Assembly (NCBI GenBank): GCA_016702415.1 | Contig: JADJEA010000024.1 | Location: 248,001 to 312,000, forward strand | Reading direction: 5' to 3' | DNA length: 64,000 nucleotides | From: Nostocoides sp. | GTDB lineage: Bacteria > Actinomycetota > Actinomycetes > Actinomycetales > Dermatophilaceae | Shown here: one piece after another, positions 7,958 through 16,313 of the stretch | Layout: the number at the start of each line of letters is the position of its first letter | How positions within the stretch are numbered: the stretch's first letter is position 1 | The notes under the pieces: generated by a model | Told to the model about the DNA's origin: nothing | What the model saw: only the letters and a program-made list of their open reading frames with translations | Database searches by the model: none | Translations under genes and position numbers: made by a program

Positions 7958-9490
7958 CTATGCGGTGGGACCGGTCCCCGGGGGTTGGCTCCCCAGGGGC
8001 TGGGGGGCGGGCTCCGCGTCGCTGGCGGACTTGGCCCGATGGGACAAGACCGCGACAGTGGCACCCCCACCGGCGGCGAGGAGGAGTAGCAGGGCCCCGA
8101 CGCCGAGCAGGACCCCGTGCCCAGACCCGCCGGAAGTGGCCGGGACCGTGGGCTGGGCGGTCGGCGGGGTGCTCGGGGCGAAGGTCGGCTTCGAGCCGCC
8201 GATCTGCACGACCTTGACGCGATCCAGCCCCGTCACCGTGACCGAGTTGCCCTGGGGTTGGGCGGTCACCCCGCGACCGTCGACGACGAACGCGGCAGCC
8301 GGCTTCGCGAGGTCGATGCGCACCGTGGTGGAGGCCGCGGCCGGGTCGGGGAGGGCCGCCCGTTGCCACAGCACGACATACTCGGTCCCGTCTGCCTTGG
8401 TCAAGAGCAGGTGGTGCACCTCGCCGGCCGTGCCCTGCGCCTGTGCTGACGGCGTCACCGTGACGGCATTAGGTGCGGTCAGCGCCGCGCCGGTGCCCTG
8501 GTCGGCGAGCAGGCTCGTGAGCGACTGGAGGGCCTGGTAGGCGGGCGTCTCGCTCAGGTCGGGCCGGATGAGCCCGAAGTAGGCTTCCTGCTCGGTCAAG
8601 GTGGGGTCCACCCGCTCGTCGGCCAGTTGATAGACATATGTCCGGGTCACTCCGGCCGCGTAGTTCTCCAGCAGCGTCCGCAGGAGGTACTGCGCCTTGA
8701 CGTCCTCGGTGACCGGGCGTTGATTCTGGGTGCGGTTCAAGGCGGTGTGGTAGCCGGTCTCGGTCACGATGATGGGCTTGCCTGGGGCATTGGCCCGCGC
8801 CTGGTCCAGCAGGTCCAGCGCATCCTCCGGGGGGGCGCCATTGGCGTAGTTATGCGCGTTGACGTAGTCCTGACAGTCGGCCATCCCGGTCAACAGGGGG
8901 ACGCGAAAGCGCCGGGCAACCGACGGCCCGATGACCGGCACATCCGCCCATTCCGCGTTCTGGTGAACCGCGTCGAAGAGGGCGCACTGGTAGTTCTGCA
9001 GGTCGGGCAACCACTGGGGGCCACCCTTGCTGTCCCATTCGTTCGCCGTTTCGATCGTCTCGACGATCGGGCGCAGCCCGCTGTCGTGGGCAACCCCAAG
9101 CAGGGCGGCAGGGTCGGGCAGGACACCGTCGGACACTCCCGCCGATCCCACGACGAGGTTGAGCCGGATCCCGTAGTCGGGCAATTTGTGGAAGGCGGCG
9201 AGCAGTTCCGGCGTCGGATTGGGGGTCAGCCCGTCCCGGATGTGGTGGACTCCGAGAGCCTTGACCTTCCCCAACAGAGCGTCGACCTGGCCGTAGGTGG
9301 TATCGGCATACCGGAAATGCGTCACGACCCCGACGCTGTCGACGAAGCTCGCCGCGGAGTGGGCGGTGTCGTCCGGCGCGGCACCGGCGGGTGCCGCGCC
9401 GGTCGCCAGCGCACCGGCGAGCAGGACCCCCAGACCGGCCGCCCTGAGGCCGTGGACGAGTCGGCGAGGCGACGCGGAGCCGTGCGGCAC
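7958..9490 (-). CDS. Secreted, C-terminally anchored glycoside hydrolase-like protein
   Basis: The predicted product is 510 residues from GTG 9490, which has AGGGGG six bases upstream; GTG 9517 is an alternative. It carries a Sec signal peptide (GLGVLLAGALATGAAPAGA), then a hydrolase-like domain with TANEWDSKGG (candidate acid/base Glu) and IVTETGYH (candidate nucleophile), a beta-rich domain, a Pro/Thr linker, a membrane helix (GVLLGVGALLLLLAAGGGATVAVL) and a short cytoplasmic tail. Shared motifs and spacing make it a paralogue of the Tat-exported protein at 6496-7878, but with membrane anchoring. It probably acts on the glycan made by this locus at the cell surface; the substrate is unknown. 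Confidence 0.77.
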   Translation of the reverse strand: MPHGSASPRRLVHGLRAAGLGVLLAGALATGAAPAGAAPDDTAHSAASFVDSVGVVTHFRYADTTYGQVDALLGKVKALGVHHIRDGLTPNPTPELLAAFHKLPDYGIRLNLVVGSAGVSDGVLPDPAALLGVAHDSGLRPIVETIETANEWDSKGGPQWLPDLQNYQCALFDAVHQNAEWADVPVIGPSVARRFRVPLLTGMADCQDYVNAHNYANGAPPEDALDLLDQARANAPGKPIIVTETGYHTALNRTQNQRPVTEDVKAQYLLRTLLENYAAGVTRTYVYQLADERVDPTLTEQEAYFGLIRPDLSETPAYQALQSLTSLLADQGTGAALTAPNAVTVTPSAQAQGTAGEVHHLLLTKADGTEYVVLWQRAALPDPAAASTTVRIDLAKPAAAFVVDGRGVTAQPQGNSVTVTGLDRVKVVQIGGSKPTFAPSTPPTAQPTVPATSGGSGHGVLLGVGALLLLLAAGGGATVAVLSHRAKSASDAEPAPQPLGSQPPGTGPTA

Positions 9491-9675
9491 GGCATACCCC
9501 CTGATGGTGTGGAACACGGAGCGCGCGGGGCCGTCGAGACGGGCGCAGGCACGCGGGCGTCATGGTAGTCCAGCCGACTGGTGGCGTATGCTGGTGCGCC
9601 GGTCGCCGGGTGTGCCCCCGCCGCCCCTCGCACCGGGACCCCGCGCGGTCCTGCCCCGGACCACGGAGTTGATTG

Positions 9676-11124
9676 GTGAAGATCCAGGCCGTACCCCCCG
9701 AGGCAGGGGACGGCAAACCACTCGCGCGGACAGCGGCGATCACGGCACTGTCCAATATCGCGCTTCCCCTGACGTCCCTGATCTCCGGCCCGATCCTCGC
9801 GCACGCCCTGCCGCCGGACAAGCGCGGCATCATGACCGGCGCCGTGGTCCCAGCGTTCGTCCTGATGTTCTTGGCCAATATGGGCCTCCCCGAGGCGACG
9901 ACGTATGCCGTGGCCAAGCTCCGCCAGGACCCCCGGACCGTCTTCCTGCGCGCCGCGTCGATCTCGATCCCGCTCGGGATTCTCGCCGCGGCGCTATTTT
10001 GGGTCGGCGCGCCCTATCTCTACAGCGACTCGATGCAGGAGGCCGTCCCGCTGGCCCGGAAGATCATCCTCTTCCTCCCGGCGTTGATGCTCGTCATCAT
10101 CCTGCGGTTCACGGTCAACGGGATGCGCCGCTACCGGGCCGTCAACACCGAGCGCGTCCTGACCCCGGTGCTGCGCCTGCTCGGGTTCGTCGTCTTGGTC
10201 GCCCTGGGATCGCTCACCGCCGCGACCGCGGCCGTGTCGCAGATGGGTGCGACCGTCCTCGGTGGCTGCTTCCTCTTCTGGACCCTCCTGCGATTCGGTC
10301 CCCGGGTCGCCGAGCGCCTCCCCACCGAACGGCATCTGACCCGAACCCTCGCGGGCTACGGCGCCCGCGGGTGGGGCGCGGTGCTGGGGAATCTCGTCAA
10401 CTGGCGCCTCGACCAACTCGTCCTCCTGGCGTTGATCTCCCAGACCCAACTCGGCCTGTATGTCGTGGCCGTCCACTTCTCCGAGATCCCCTCGACCGCG
10501 GTCAACGCCGTCCGCAATGTCATCTTCGCCGAGGCCGCGCACCGCAATGAGCGGGACCTGGTGGCCCGGGCGGCGCGCTCGGTCATCCTCCTCGTCGGCC
10601 TCAGCAGCCTGGTCGCGGCGCTGCTCTCCCCGCTGCTTATCCGGATCCTTTTCGGCAAGGCCTATATGCCGGCTCTGGGGATGGCTTTGGTCCTGCTCGT
10701 GGCGACCATTCCGTTCTGCCTGGAGCAGATCCTCGCGGCCGGGCTGTTCGCGATGAAGCTGCCGGGCCTGCGCTCGATCTCCCAGCTGCTGGCCGCGGTG
10801 GTCACCGTCGTCGGGCTGTTCACGCTCTGCCCCCACCTCGGCGGGATGGGTGCGGCGATCACCAGCCTCGCGGCATACACCGTCAACTGCGGTCTGGCGA
10901 TCTATCAGTTCACCCGCAAGACCGGTCTCGGAGTCCGCGAGGTGACGATCCCCCGGGCCGCCGATGTCCGCTGGGTGACGACGAAGATGCTGGGGCTGGG
11001 CCGCAGCATCATGCGGAAGCTACGCCGCCGACCTGCGCCGCCGGCGCCCGACCTGGGCCCCGACGACGACCCCACCAATCCGCTGGAGCATCCCACGATG
11101 ATGCCCGAGGATTATGAGAGCTGA
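9676..11124 (+). CDS. Polysaccharide flippase (MOP/Wzx-like) membrane protein
   Basis: The predicted product is 482 residues with about a dozen hydrophobic helices spread over its length, including an N-terminal ITALSNIALPLTSLISGPILA segment typical of polysaccharide-exporting MOP proteins. It is expected to flip lipid-linked repeat units across the cytoplasmic membrane. The start is ambiguous between TTG 9673 and GTG 9676; CGGAG at 9664-9668 suits the latter. The C-terminus is a basic then acidic cytoplasmic tail. It overlaps or abuts the following sulfotransferase, implying one transcript for sulfation and export. Confidence 0.85.
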   Translation: MKIQAVPPEAGDGKPLARTAAITALSNIALPLTSLISGPILAHALPPDKRGIMTGAVVPAFVLMFLANMGLPEATTYAVAKLRQDPRTVFLRAASISIPLGILAAALFWVGAPYLYSDSMQEAVPLARKIILFLPALMLVIILRFTVNGMRRYRAVNTERVLTPVLRLLGFVVLVALGSLTAATAAVSQMGATVLGGCFLFWTLLRFGPRVAERLPTERHLTRTLAGYGARGWGAVLGNLVNWRLDQLVLLALISQTQLGLYVVAVHFSEIPSTAVNAVRNVIFAEAAHRNERDLVARAARSVILLVGLSSLVAALLSPLLIRILFGKAYMPALGMALVLLVATIPFCLEQILAAGLFAMKLPGLRSISQLLAAVVTVVGLFTLCPHLGGMGAAITSLAAYTVNCGLAIYQFTRKTGLGVREVTIPRAADVRWVTTKMLGLGRSIMRKLRRRPAPPAPDLGPDDDPTNPLEHPTMMPEDYES

Positions 11125-11137
11125 CCCGGAGGATCAG

Positions 11138-12076
11138 TTGACCGACATCCCCAGTGCCCACCCCACTGCCCACCCCGGGCGCCTGCCGAATCTCGTCATC
11201 GCCGGCGTCACCAAGGCCGGGACCACCTCCCTCTTCCGCTATCTCGCGCAGCATCCCGACATCCAGCCGGCCGACGAAAAGGAGTTGCGGCACTTCCTGC
11301 CGCTGCGCTACGACGAGCCGATCGGGACCCTCGAGGAGTATGCCGCGCACTTCGCCGGGTGGTCCGGGCAGAGGTACTCCATGGAGGCTTCGCCCGGTTA
11401 TTTCTATGGGGGCGCCAAGGTCGCCGGACCGATGTCCGCCGCGCTGCCCGACGTCAAGGTGATCGTCCTCCTGCGTGAACCCGGGCAGCGGGCGCTCTCG
11501 TTCTTCAATTTCATGCGCAGCCGCGCCACCCTCCCCCAGGATGCCGCGTTCGAACCGTGGCTGGACAAGGCGATGGCGCTGGTCGCCGAGGGCACCGACC
11601 AGGACCGTGCGAACCACCCCTGGTCGGGTGTGGGGACGAGCATGTACGACCGGTGGCTCGAGGAATGGATCGACATCTTCGGCGACCGCCTGCTGATCCT
11701 GTTCTTCGACGACCTCGCCAGCGCACCCCGGCTGACCGTGCAGCGCGTGTGCGCGTGGCTGGGGATCGCCGCCGACCCCGCAGACGACTTCGACTACGAG
11801 ATCGAGAACAAGACCCGGCAGTTCCGGTTCTCCCGGCTGCAGAAGACCGCGCTACGGGTCAACCGGGCCAATGTCCACTTCCTCGAGCGTCACCCCCGGG
11901 TCAAGCGGAGCATCCGGCGGGCCTACTTCCTGGTCAATTTCCAGCGCAACAACTCCGGCATGGCACCGGCGACCCGCGAGCGACTCGACGCGTTCTACCG
12001 GCCGACCCGGGAGCGGGTCCTCGCCGCCCTTCGACCGGCCGAGCGCGCGTCCGCACCGCACTGGCTGACGAAGTAG
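11138..12076 (+). CDS. Sulfotransferase (PAPS-dependent, P-loop)
   Basis: This is a sulfotransferase of about 312 residues. The PAPS loop is GVTKAGTTSLFRY near the N-terminus and the 3'-phosphate motif is VLLREPGQRALSFF, with acidic substitutions compared with the other copies. A strong CCGGAGGA six to twelve bases upstream supports the TTG start at 11138; ATG 11114, inside the flippase gene, is the alternative. It directly follows the flippase gene, linking sulfation with export of the same glycan. The gene ends before an 11-bp hairpin. Confidence 0.85.
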   Translation: MTDIPSAHPTAHPGRLPNLVIAGVTKAGTTSLFRYLAQHPDIQPADEKELRHFLPLRYDEPIGTLEEYAAHFAGWSGQRYSMEASPGYFYGGAKVAGPMSAALPDVKVIVLLREPGQRALSFFNFMRSRATLPQDAAFEPWLDKAMALVAEGTDQDRANHPWSGVGTSMYDRWLEEWIDIFGDRLLILFFDDLASAPRLTVQRVCAWLGIAADPADDFDYEIENKTRQFRFSRLQKTALRVNRANVHFLERHPRVKRSIRRAYFLVNFQRNNSGMAPATRERLDAFYRPTRERVLAALRPAERASAPHWLTK

Positions 12077-12086
12077 TCCAAACGGT

Positions 12087-12123
12087 GCCCCCGCGGCGGC
12101 CCGTGGCGACCTGCCGCGGGGGC
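12087..12123. terminator. GC-rich hairpin between convergent genes
   Basis: An 11-bp perfect stem (GCCCCCGCGGC / GCCGCGGGGGC) with a 15-base loop lies between the convergent sulfotransferase and lipoprotein genes. It lacks a T-tract, so the terminator call is moderate. Confidence 0.55.
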
Positions 12124-12140
12124 GGGCGGCATACGGACCG

Positions 12141-12902
12141 TCAGGTGCGGTTGTTCTTGAGGTCGTGGATGTGCTGCCAGTGGGCGTTGCACTGGTCGAC
12201 GAGGGTGCGAGTCGTCGCGTATTGCTGATCGGCGCTCTCCTCGCCGTCCGACATGGCGGTCTTCGCCGACGACAGCGCGGCCTTCGCACCGGTGATCTGC
12301 GCGAGGATGCCTTGGATCGTCGTGCCGGCGGAGTCGAGCCGTGAGGTCAGCACATCGCTGGCCAGCAAATCCTTGCCCGCCTTGCTGACCTCCTCATAGG
12401 CCTTCTCGAGGTCGTCGAACTTCGCGGTGAACGTCTTCAGGGTGCGGTCGAGCTTGTCCGTGGCCTCGTCCATGTCGTCGAGGTCGCCACTGATCTTCTC
12501 GCGGACCGACCACGCCGACCCACGCTTGAGATCCAGGGCCTGGCAGTCCCAGCGCGAGGCCTTCTTCTGGTCGAGCGCGGCCTTGACCGCGGCGCGCATG
12601 GACGCCAGGTCGTCGGAGAGCTCGCCACGGGCGGCCGTCAACGCGCCCGACGCGGACGAGACGGTCTCGTCGGCGGCCAGCGTCGCGAGGGTCTTCTCCA
12701 TCTCCTCCAGACCCGGTAGCGTGCTCGCCTGAGTGGTCGAGGTCGACGTGGACGGGGCCGATGAGGTCGAGCGAGACCCGCCGGGTGCGGAACCACTGCC
12801 ACCACAGGCCGTGACGGCGGTTATCACAGTCGCCGCGACGACGGCCGACACCGCGGTCCGGCGCCGCGGACGGCCGCTCGCGCCACGAGTGGTCGCCACC
12901 AT
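12141..12902 (-). CDS. Putative lipoprotein with coiled-coil-like region
   Basis: The predicted product is 253 residues from ATG 12902, preceded by GGGGGAG at suitable spacing. A basic N-terminus and hydrophobic segment (AVSAVVAATVITAVTAC) end in a lipobox, so it should be lipid-anchored on the outer face of the membrane. A Ser/Thr-rich linker follows, then an alpha-helical Asp/Lys/Ala-rich body with heptad-like spacing (DLDDMDEATDKLDRTLKTF). I do not recognise the family. It sits between two sulfotransferase genes and may be a surface factor of the polysaccharide locus, or unrelated. Confidence 0.7.
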   Translation of the reverse strand: MVATTRGASGRPRRRTAVSAVVAATVITAVTACGGSGSAPGGSRSTSSAPSTSTSTTQASTLPGLEEMEKTLATLAADETVSSASGALTAARGELSDDLASMRAAVKAALDQKKASRWDCQALDLKRGSAWSVREKISGDLDDMDEATDKLDRTLKTFTAKFDDLEKAYEEVSKAGKDLLASDVLTSRLDSAGTTIQGILAQITGAKAALSSAKTAMSDGEESADQQYATTRTLVDQCNAHWQHIHDLKNNRT

Positions 12903-12960
12903 GTGATCTGCTCCCCCGGGTATTGGGCATCCGGGCACGGAGGTTACCACGCATGCCATC

Positions 12961-13953
12961 ATGGCCCTCATGCCCGCACCCCTCGGTGGACCCTGGCCGC
13001 AGCGCGCCCACTATCCCAAGGCCAAGACGGTGCACAAGGCCCGCCGGCACCCTGCCGTCGAGGCGGCGCTGGCGGCGGGCCGGCTGGCCACCCGCACCGC
13101 GGGGGTCATCGGCTCTCCCTTGCGACCGGATCCCGACTTCCTCCTCATCGGTGCCAAGCGGGGCGGGACGACATCGGCCTACTTCCACATCCTCTCCCAC
13201 CCGGACGTGCTGCCCCTCTTCCCCTCGGCGCGGCTGCTGCCCAAGGGGCGCGACACCAAGGGGACGAGCTTCTTCACGACGAACTACCACCTCGGATCGG
13301 TGTGGTACGCCTCCCACTTCCCCAGCGTCGCGCAGCGAGCGGTGCACCGGCGCCGCACCGGAGCCGATGCCGTCGCCGGCGAAGCCTCGCCCTACTATCT
13401 CTTCCACCCGCTCGCCGCCGCGCGCGTGCATGCTCGGGTGCCGGGCGCCAAGCTCCTGATCGCGCTGCGTGATCCCGTGGACCGCACGCACTCCGCGTGG
13501 CGGGAGCAGACCCGCAATGGCGTGGAGACATTGTCGTTCGAGGAGGCGCTCGACGCCGAGGACGCCCGGCTGGGCCGGGAGGCGGAACGCCTCGCGGCGG
13601 AACCGGGCTACATCAGCTTCAGTCACGAGTTCCAGACCTATGCACGCCAGAGCCGGTATGCCGAGTCCCTCGCCCGCTGGTTCGCCCTGTTCCCTCGTGA
13701 TCAGATCCACGTATGGGCCAGCGAGGACTACTACGCCGCGCCCAACGAGACCGTGCAGGGCATCACCGCCTTCCTCGGCCTGGACCCCCAGCGCCTCCCG
13801 GCGATCGAGCAGCGGCTCAACGCCGCGCCCAAGACGGATATGGACCCGGCCACCCGGGCCCGGCTGCGCGCCTACTTCGCCGACGACGTCGCCGCGACAC
13901 AGGACCTCCTCGGCCGAAGGATGCCCTGGCCGAACTTCACCGACCCGGACTGA
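12961..13953 (+). CDS. Sulfotransferase (PAPS-dependent, P-loop)
   Basis: This 330-residue protein has a longer N-terminus than the other three sulfotransferases here. The PAPS loop is GAKRGGTTS near residues 64-72, and the 3'-phosphate motif LIALRDPVDRTHSAW follows. The basic N-terminal 50 residues are of unknown role. The gene diverges from the lipoprotein gene, with about 60 bases between starts. It is the fourth sulfotransferase within 10 kb, which argues for several positions or sugars being sulfated. A second in-frame ATG lies at 12970. Confidence 0.85.
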   Translation: MALMPAPLGGPWPQRAHYPKAKTVHKARRHPAVEAALAAGRLATRTAGVIGSPLRPDPDFLLIGAKRGGTTSAYFHILSHPDVLPLFPSARLLPKGRDTKGTSFFTTNYHLGSVWYASHFPSVAQRAVHRRRTGADAVAGEASPYYLFHPLAAARVHARVPGAKLLIALRDPVDRTHSAWREQTRNGVETLSFEEALDAEDARLGREAERLAAEPGYISFSHEFQTYARQSRYAESLARWFALFPRDQIHVWASEDYYAAPNETVQGITAFLGLDPQRLPAIEQRLNAAPKTDMDPATRARLRAYFADDVAATQDLLGRRMPWPNFTDPD

Positions 13954-14029
13954 CTCCCTGCACCGAACCGGGCACCGGTGGCGGCGAGGGCGTTCGACCT
14001 CCCACGGGAGCGCCAGCTCGCGGGACTAC

Positions 14030-14953
14030 CTAGGCGCCGAGGAGGTCGAGCGCGAGGCGGAGGTCCGCGGCATACTCACTGGTGAAGGTGACCGGACGAC
14101 CCGTCCCTGGATGCTCGAACCCCAGGGCGACGGCGTGCAACCACTGGCGACGCAGACCCAGGCGGGACGCGAGGGTGGGGTCCGCGCCATACGTGAGGTC
14201 GCCGACGCATGGGTGGCGTAGCGCCGAGAAGTGGACCCGGATCTGGTGGGTGCGCCCGGTCTCCAGGGTGACCTCTAGGAGGCTCGCCGACCGAAACGCC
14301 TCGAGCAACTCGTAGTGGGTCACGCTGTGGCGCCCCGAGCCCATGACCGCGAACTTGTAGTCGTGGGCCGGATGCCGCCCGATCGGCGCATCGATGGTGC
14401 CGGACAGCGGATCGGGCAGGCCCTGAACGACCGTGTGATACGTCTTGTCGACTTGGCGGGAGCGGAAGGCGTGCTTGAGCGCGCTGTACGCGCCCTCGCT
14501 ACGGGCCAGGACCATCAGCCCGCTGGTGCCGACATCGAGGCGGGAGACGATCCCCTGGCGCTCGGGTGCGCCGGAGGTCGCGATCGCGATATTGGCCGCG
14601 GCCAGGCCGGAGAGGACATCGGGGCCATCCCACCCGACACTCGGGTGCGCGGCAACACCCGGTGGTTTGTCGACGACGACGATGTCGTCGTCCTCGTGGA
14701 CGATCCGCAGATCCGGAACCGGGACGGGCAGGATCGCCGGCGCGCTCTGCGGTCCGGGAAGGGTGACCTCGAGGAGGTCCCCCGGGGCGACTCGCGCCGA
14801 TTTCGGGGCCGGTATGCCGCGCAGCACCACCCCGCCGCCGCCCGCGATCGTGGCCGCCTGCGCGCGGCTGATACCGAACAGCCGCGCCACGGCGGCATCC
14901 ACGCGCTCTCCGGCCAGTCCGTCGGGGACGGCGACCACCCGCACGTCCACCAC
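14030..14953 (-). CDS. rluD: 23S rRNA pseudouridine synthase, RluA/RluD family
   Basis: The predicted product is 307 residues. An N-terminal S4-like RNA-binding segment (ERVDAAVARLFGISRAQAATI) is followed by the RluA-type catalytic domain: the catalytic Asp lies in SRLDVGTSGLMVLA, followed by KTYHTVVQG and the RTHQIRVHF motif. It isomerises uridines in 23S rRNA. The GTG start shares a base with the lspA stop (TAGTG), so it is translationally coupled to lspA. The frame stays open far upstream without a plausible earlier start, which is a GC-content artefact. The lspA-rluD order is standard in actinobacteria. Confidence 0.92.
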   Translation of the reverse strand: MVDVRVVAVPDGLAGERVDAAVARLFGISRAQAATIAGGGGVVLRGIPAPKSARVAPGDLLEVTLPGPQSAPAILPVPVPDLRIVHEDDDIVVVDKPPGVAAHPSVGWDGPDVLSGLAAANIAIATSGAPERQGIVSRLDVGTSGLMVLARSEGAYSALKHAFRSRQVDKTYHTVVQGLPDPLSGTIDAPIGRHPAHDYKFAVMGSGRHSVTHYELLEAFRSASLLEVTLETGRTHQIRVHFSALRHPCVGDLTYGADPTLASRLGLRRQWLHAVALGFEHPGTGRPVTFTSEYAADLRLALDLLGA

Positions 14954-15489
14954 TATGCCGCCCGCGTCCCGTCGAGGCGGACCCCACGCACGGCGAGCCA
15001 CCCGAAGACCGCCGCAGCGACGACGATCACGACATCGGCGATATTGCCCACGAAGAGGCCGAAGTAATCGATGAAGTCGACGACATGTCCTCGGCCGACG
15101 CCCGGCTCCCGGAGGAGGCGATCGAGCAGATTGCCCACGGCCCCACCGACGACCGACCCGAACAGGCACGCCATGACCGGCGACAGGGCACGCGTGTGCG
15201 CGAGATAGAGGATCCTGACGACGATGAGCACGGCGATGACGGTGACGGCATAGGTCGCCCCATCGAGCATCGAGAAGGCGGCCCCCGGGTTGCGGATGAG
15301 GCGCAGCGACACCAGATCGCCGAGGAGGGGCCGACGGACACCGGGGTCGAGAGCCCGCAGGGCCCAGATCTTGCTCCCCTGGTCGGCCAGGACGGCGGCG
15401 ATGGCGACCCCCCACACCAGGCTCGGCCGCCGTCGGGGCGGTCGAATGGTGCGCGCGTCGGTCAGCGACGCTCCTCTTTGCTCTTGCAT
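14953..15489 (-). CDS. lspA: Lipoprotein signal peptidase (signal peptidase II)
   Basis: The product has about 178 residues with four membrane helices. The two conserved blocks holding the catalytic aspartates are visible as GAVGNLLDRL and the later VDFIDYFGLFVGNIADV. It cleaves signal peptides of diacylated prolipoproteins; several lipoproteins are encoded in this window. The start is uncertain: ATG 15489 overlaps the end of the TraR-like gene, while a CTG at 15465 overlaps that gene's stop (CTGA) and has GAGGAG at ideal spacing. Confidence 0.9.
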   Translation of the reverse strand: MQEQRGASLTDARTIRPPRRRPSLVWGVAIAAVLADQGSKIWALRALDPGVRRPLLGDLVSLRLIRNPGAAFSMLDGATYAVTVIAVLIVVRILYLAHTRALSPVMACLFGSVVGGAVGNLLDRLLREPGVGRGHVVDFIDYFGLFVGNIADVVIVVAAAVFGWLAVRGVRLDGTRAA

Positions 15490-15953
15490 GGCAGGCATAG
15501 CGTCGCACGCGGAGCCGCCTCGAGGCGAAGTTTGCCGATCGCGTTGCCGCAGTTCTCGCACACGCCGTAGGTCCCGTCGTCGAGTCGTTCGAGGGCACGC
15601 AGGCTTTGCACGAGCATCTCCCGCGCGTTGTTGGCGAGGCTGAGTTCCTGCTCGCGTTCGAGGGTCTTGCTGCCGGCGTCGGCCTGGTCGTCTCCGGCAC
15701 CATCACCGGAGTGGCGCATGAGCACGACGACCTCGTTCTCGGCGATCTCGATCTCGTTGCGGAGGGCCTGGATGTCGCCGTCGAGCGCGGCGCGGATGGC
15801 GGCCAGGTCCTCGGGGGTCCAGGGGGGCTCGCCGGCTTTGACCGGCGGGACCCGCGTCCGCGACTTTGCCGACGCTGCCCGTTTCCGCGGCGCGGCCGCG
15901 ACCGCATCGCCCTGGTCCCCGGACGGCGCCCGTCCGGCGCGTGTCGGTGACAT
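15462..15953 (-). CDS. TraR/DksA family zinc-finger protein
   Basis: This 163-residue protein has a Lys/Arg/Ala-rich N-terminus, a long helical hairpin (residues about 45-115, including RAALDGDIQALRNEIEIAENEV) and a C4 zinc finger made of CENC and CLPC. This matches TraR/DksA proteins that can bind in the RNA polymerase secondary channel, though the actinobacterial versions are poorly characterised. It overlaps or abuts lspA and is probably the first gene of a traR-lspA-rluD transcript. Confidence 0.87.
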   Translation of the reverse strand: MSPTRAGRAPSGDQGDAVAAAPRKRAASAKSRTRVPPVKAGEPPWTPEDLAAIRAALDGDIQALRNEIEIAENEVVVLMRHSGDGAGDDQADAGSKTLEREQELSLANNAREMLVQSLRALERLDDGTYGVCENCGNAIGKLRLEAAPRATLCLPCKSKEERR

Positions 15954-16251
15954 CGACGTCCCCTATCGATTCGAGGTGTCGCCACGGCGAGGGCCGCGCG
16001 TGTTCCAGGAGGATAGGGCATCCGGGTGCGTGCGGGACGCGCTCGGCAGGATGTGAGCCGCACATCTCCCCCTTCGTCCCGGACCCGCGGCGCGGGGAAG
16101 GCCGGCGGGGTCGCGGAGGGGCCGGGACCTGGGCAGCGGCGTACCCCCGGCTTCACCAATGCTGAGGTCGCGGGGTGGCCTGAGCGTGGACGCGGCCCGG
16201 CGGGGACGAAAGGTGTAGCCGGGGGTCCGGGGGGACTGGTGATCGAGCAAA
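15954..16251. other. Non-coding region upstream of the TraR/DksA-type gene
   Basis: No credible gene is seen here. It contains a 10-bp inverted repeat, ACCCCCGGCT at 16143-16152 and AGCCGGGGGT at 16217-16226, separated by 64 bases, which could form a long hairpin in a leader RNA on the minus strand. A promoter for the traR-lspA-rluD unit is expected here but none is convincing by eye. Confidence 0.4.
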
Positions 16252-16296
16252 CGATGTCGGCCGGTGCCCGGGAATCCCGAGCACCGGCCGACATCG
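16252..16296 (-). terminator. Probable terminator of the divIVA transcript
   Basis: A perfect 16-bp stem (CGATGTCGGCCGGTGC and its complement) surrounds a short inner stem GGGA/TCCC. It begins 18 bases after the divIVA stop. The 3' side on the minus strand continues with a short T run. Confidence 0.8.
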
Positions 16297-16313
16297 GGGC
16301 CTAGCTGACTGGA

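Noticed and set aside
14954..16294. Open frame extending rluD far upstream on the minus strand
   Set aside because: It runs through lspA and the TraR-like gene in another frame. Those carry clear family motifs, whereas the extension has none; GC bias keeps the frame open.
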